NCBI GenBank assembly: GCA_964544635.1
Contig: CAZJCK010000021.1
Span: 1 to 47,161, forward strand
Length of the DNA stretch: 47,161 nucleotides
Direction: 5' to 3'
Source of the DNA: CAZJCK01 sp964544635
GTDB taxonomy: Bacteria > Zixibacteria > MSB-5A5 > GN15 > FEB-12
The notes beneath the pieces are model-generated. The model searched no databases and had not been told where the DNA came from. It worked only from the letters and a program-made list of their open reading frames with translations. Numbering within the stretch: the first letter of the stretch is position 1; each line of letters starts with the position of its first letter. Shown here one piece after another: positions 46,037 to 47,161 of this stretch. The position numbers and the translations under genes were made by a program.

Positions 46037-46585
46037 ATGCTCGCCCAGGAAGTTGCTCACAAGTACGCTCGCGCCCTCTTCGATTCGGTCCGGTCGCACC
46101 AGACGGTGGATGCCGTCTATGGCCAGATGGACGGTCTCAAGGAGGTTGTCGAGGGCGACGATCAACTGGTGCGCTTTCTGAAGTCGCCCAAGGTGACCCA
46201 GAAGGACAAGCGCGATCTGCTGCATTCGGCTCTCTCCGAGCGCGTCGATCGCGTCGTGCTCGAATTTCTCGACCTCCTGGTAGACAAGAAGCGCATTGCC
46301 TTCCTGCCGGAGATCATCGATGAATTTGACCGGATGGTCGAAGCAGCAAAAGGTATCGCCCGCGTGACCGTCATTACGGCGGTAGCGCTCAACGATACCG
46401 AGCGGGCGGCGATGGGCGAAAAGATGCAGGCCAAAACGAAGCTGGAAGTCATACTCGAAGAAAGAGTCGATCCCCGCATCATCGGCGGCGTTATCGCCAT
46501 CTTCCATGACCAGATCATCGACGGTTCCGTTCGGTACCGCCTTGAACTGGTCGAAGATCGGCTGTCGCGAGCGCGGGTACGGTAG
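46037..46585 (+). CDS. atpH: F-type ATP synthase subunit delta
   Basis: The 182-residue OSCP/delta subunit has an N-terminal helical bundle (KYARALFDSVRSHQTVDAVY) and the C-terminal signature VILEERVDPRIIGGVIAIFHDQIIDGSVRYRLE. It caps F1 and binds the b stalk. It starts 6 bp after atpF. Confidence 0.95.
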   Translation: MLAQEVAHKYARALFDSVRSHQTVDAVYGQMDGLKEVVEGDDQLVRFLKSPKVTQKDKRDLLHSALSERVDRVVLEFLDLLVDKKRIAFLPEIIDEFDRMVEAAKGIARVTVITAVALNDTERAAMGEKMQAKTKLEVILEERVDPRIIGGVIAIFHDQIIDGSVRYRLELVEDRLSRARVR

Positions 46586-46649
46586 GCGGATACATGAACA
46601 CCGACTGCCACAACATCACTGCTGAAGAAACGTTGTTAGGAGCATACTG

Positions 46650-47161
<512 letters not shown>

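Overview
This 47 kb window is GC-rich, densely packed chromosomal DNA from an aerobically respiring, Gram-negative-type (two-membrane) bacterium. The evidence for two membranes is an O-antigen-ligase-like protein, a DUF5686-type outer-membrane protein, an RND efflux pump, and two large exported proteins ending in a PNP-type module like a Por/T9SS sorting domain. Alternative complex III, an A2-type caa3 oxidase, a Ser/Thr kinase fused to a TolB-like propeller and DUF5686 together suggest the FCB group or a nearby candidate phylum (for example Zixibacteria or KSB1-like lineages). That placement is inference; no rRNA gene is present. No tRNA, rRNA, CRISPR array, prophage or insertion sequence was seen.

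Left part (1-15 kb, accessory and stress functions): a partial GIY-YIG-like gene at the left edge; a receptor-type Ser/Thr kinase; a 43-residue membrane peptide gene; an orphan nucleotidyltransferase-fold gene; a heavy-metal efflux cassette (Cys-rich membrane peptide, CusB-like adaptor, CusA/CzcA-like pump); a block of 35-36 bp tandem repeats ending in a perfect hairpin element; a perR-dps pair sharing a 7-1-7 palindrome upstream of each gene; and a mddA operon (small membrane protein, methanethiol S-methyltransferase, OsmC-like protein). The mddA operon lies next to a GAF-PAS-AAA+-Fis sigma-54 activator and is preceded by a near-consensus -24/-12 promoter and an 18-bp palindrome.

Middle part (15-22.4 kb, envelope): a plus-strand GT2 glycosyltransferase and a small zinc-ribbon gene, then a minus-strand run of DUF5686 outer-membrane protein, TIGR04283-type glycosyltransferase, DUF547 protein, O-antigen ligase and a MutY-like glycosylase that lacks the Fe-S cysteines.

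Right part (22.5-47 kb, energy conservation): ctaB (heme O synthase), then a compact run actABCDEF - small membrane protein - sco - coxB - coxA - coxC - ctaF - ctaA - sco2 - DUF420. Most junctions overlap or are nearly contiguous. Together these encode a quinol:cytochrome c/caa3 pathway plus heme A synthesis and copper assembly. Two tandem paralogous exported proteins follow on the opposite strand. The window then runs into the F-type ATP synthase operon (atpZ, atpI, atpB, atpE, atpF, atpH, partial atpA) behind a strong sigma-70-like promoter.

The most interesting signals are the sigma-54-type architecture in front of mddA, the shared PerR-type operators, the repeat block with its hairpin, the Cys-ladder peptide in the metal-efflux cassette, the conserved small protein in the ACIII-caa3 operon, and the paired exported paralogs between the oxidase and ATP synthase operons.
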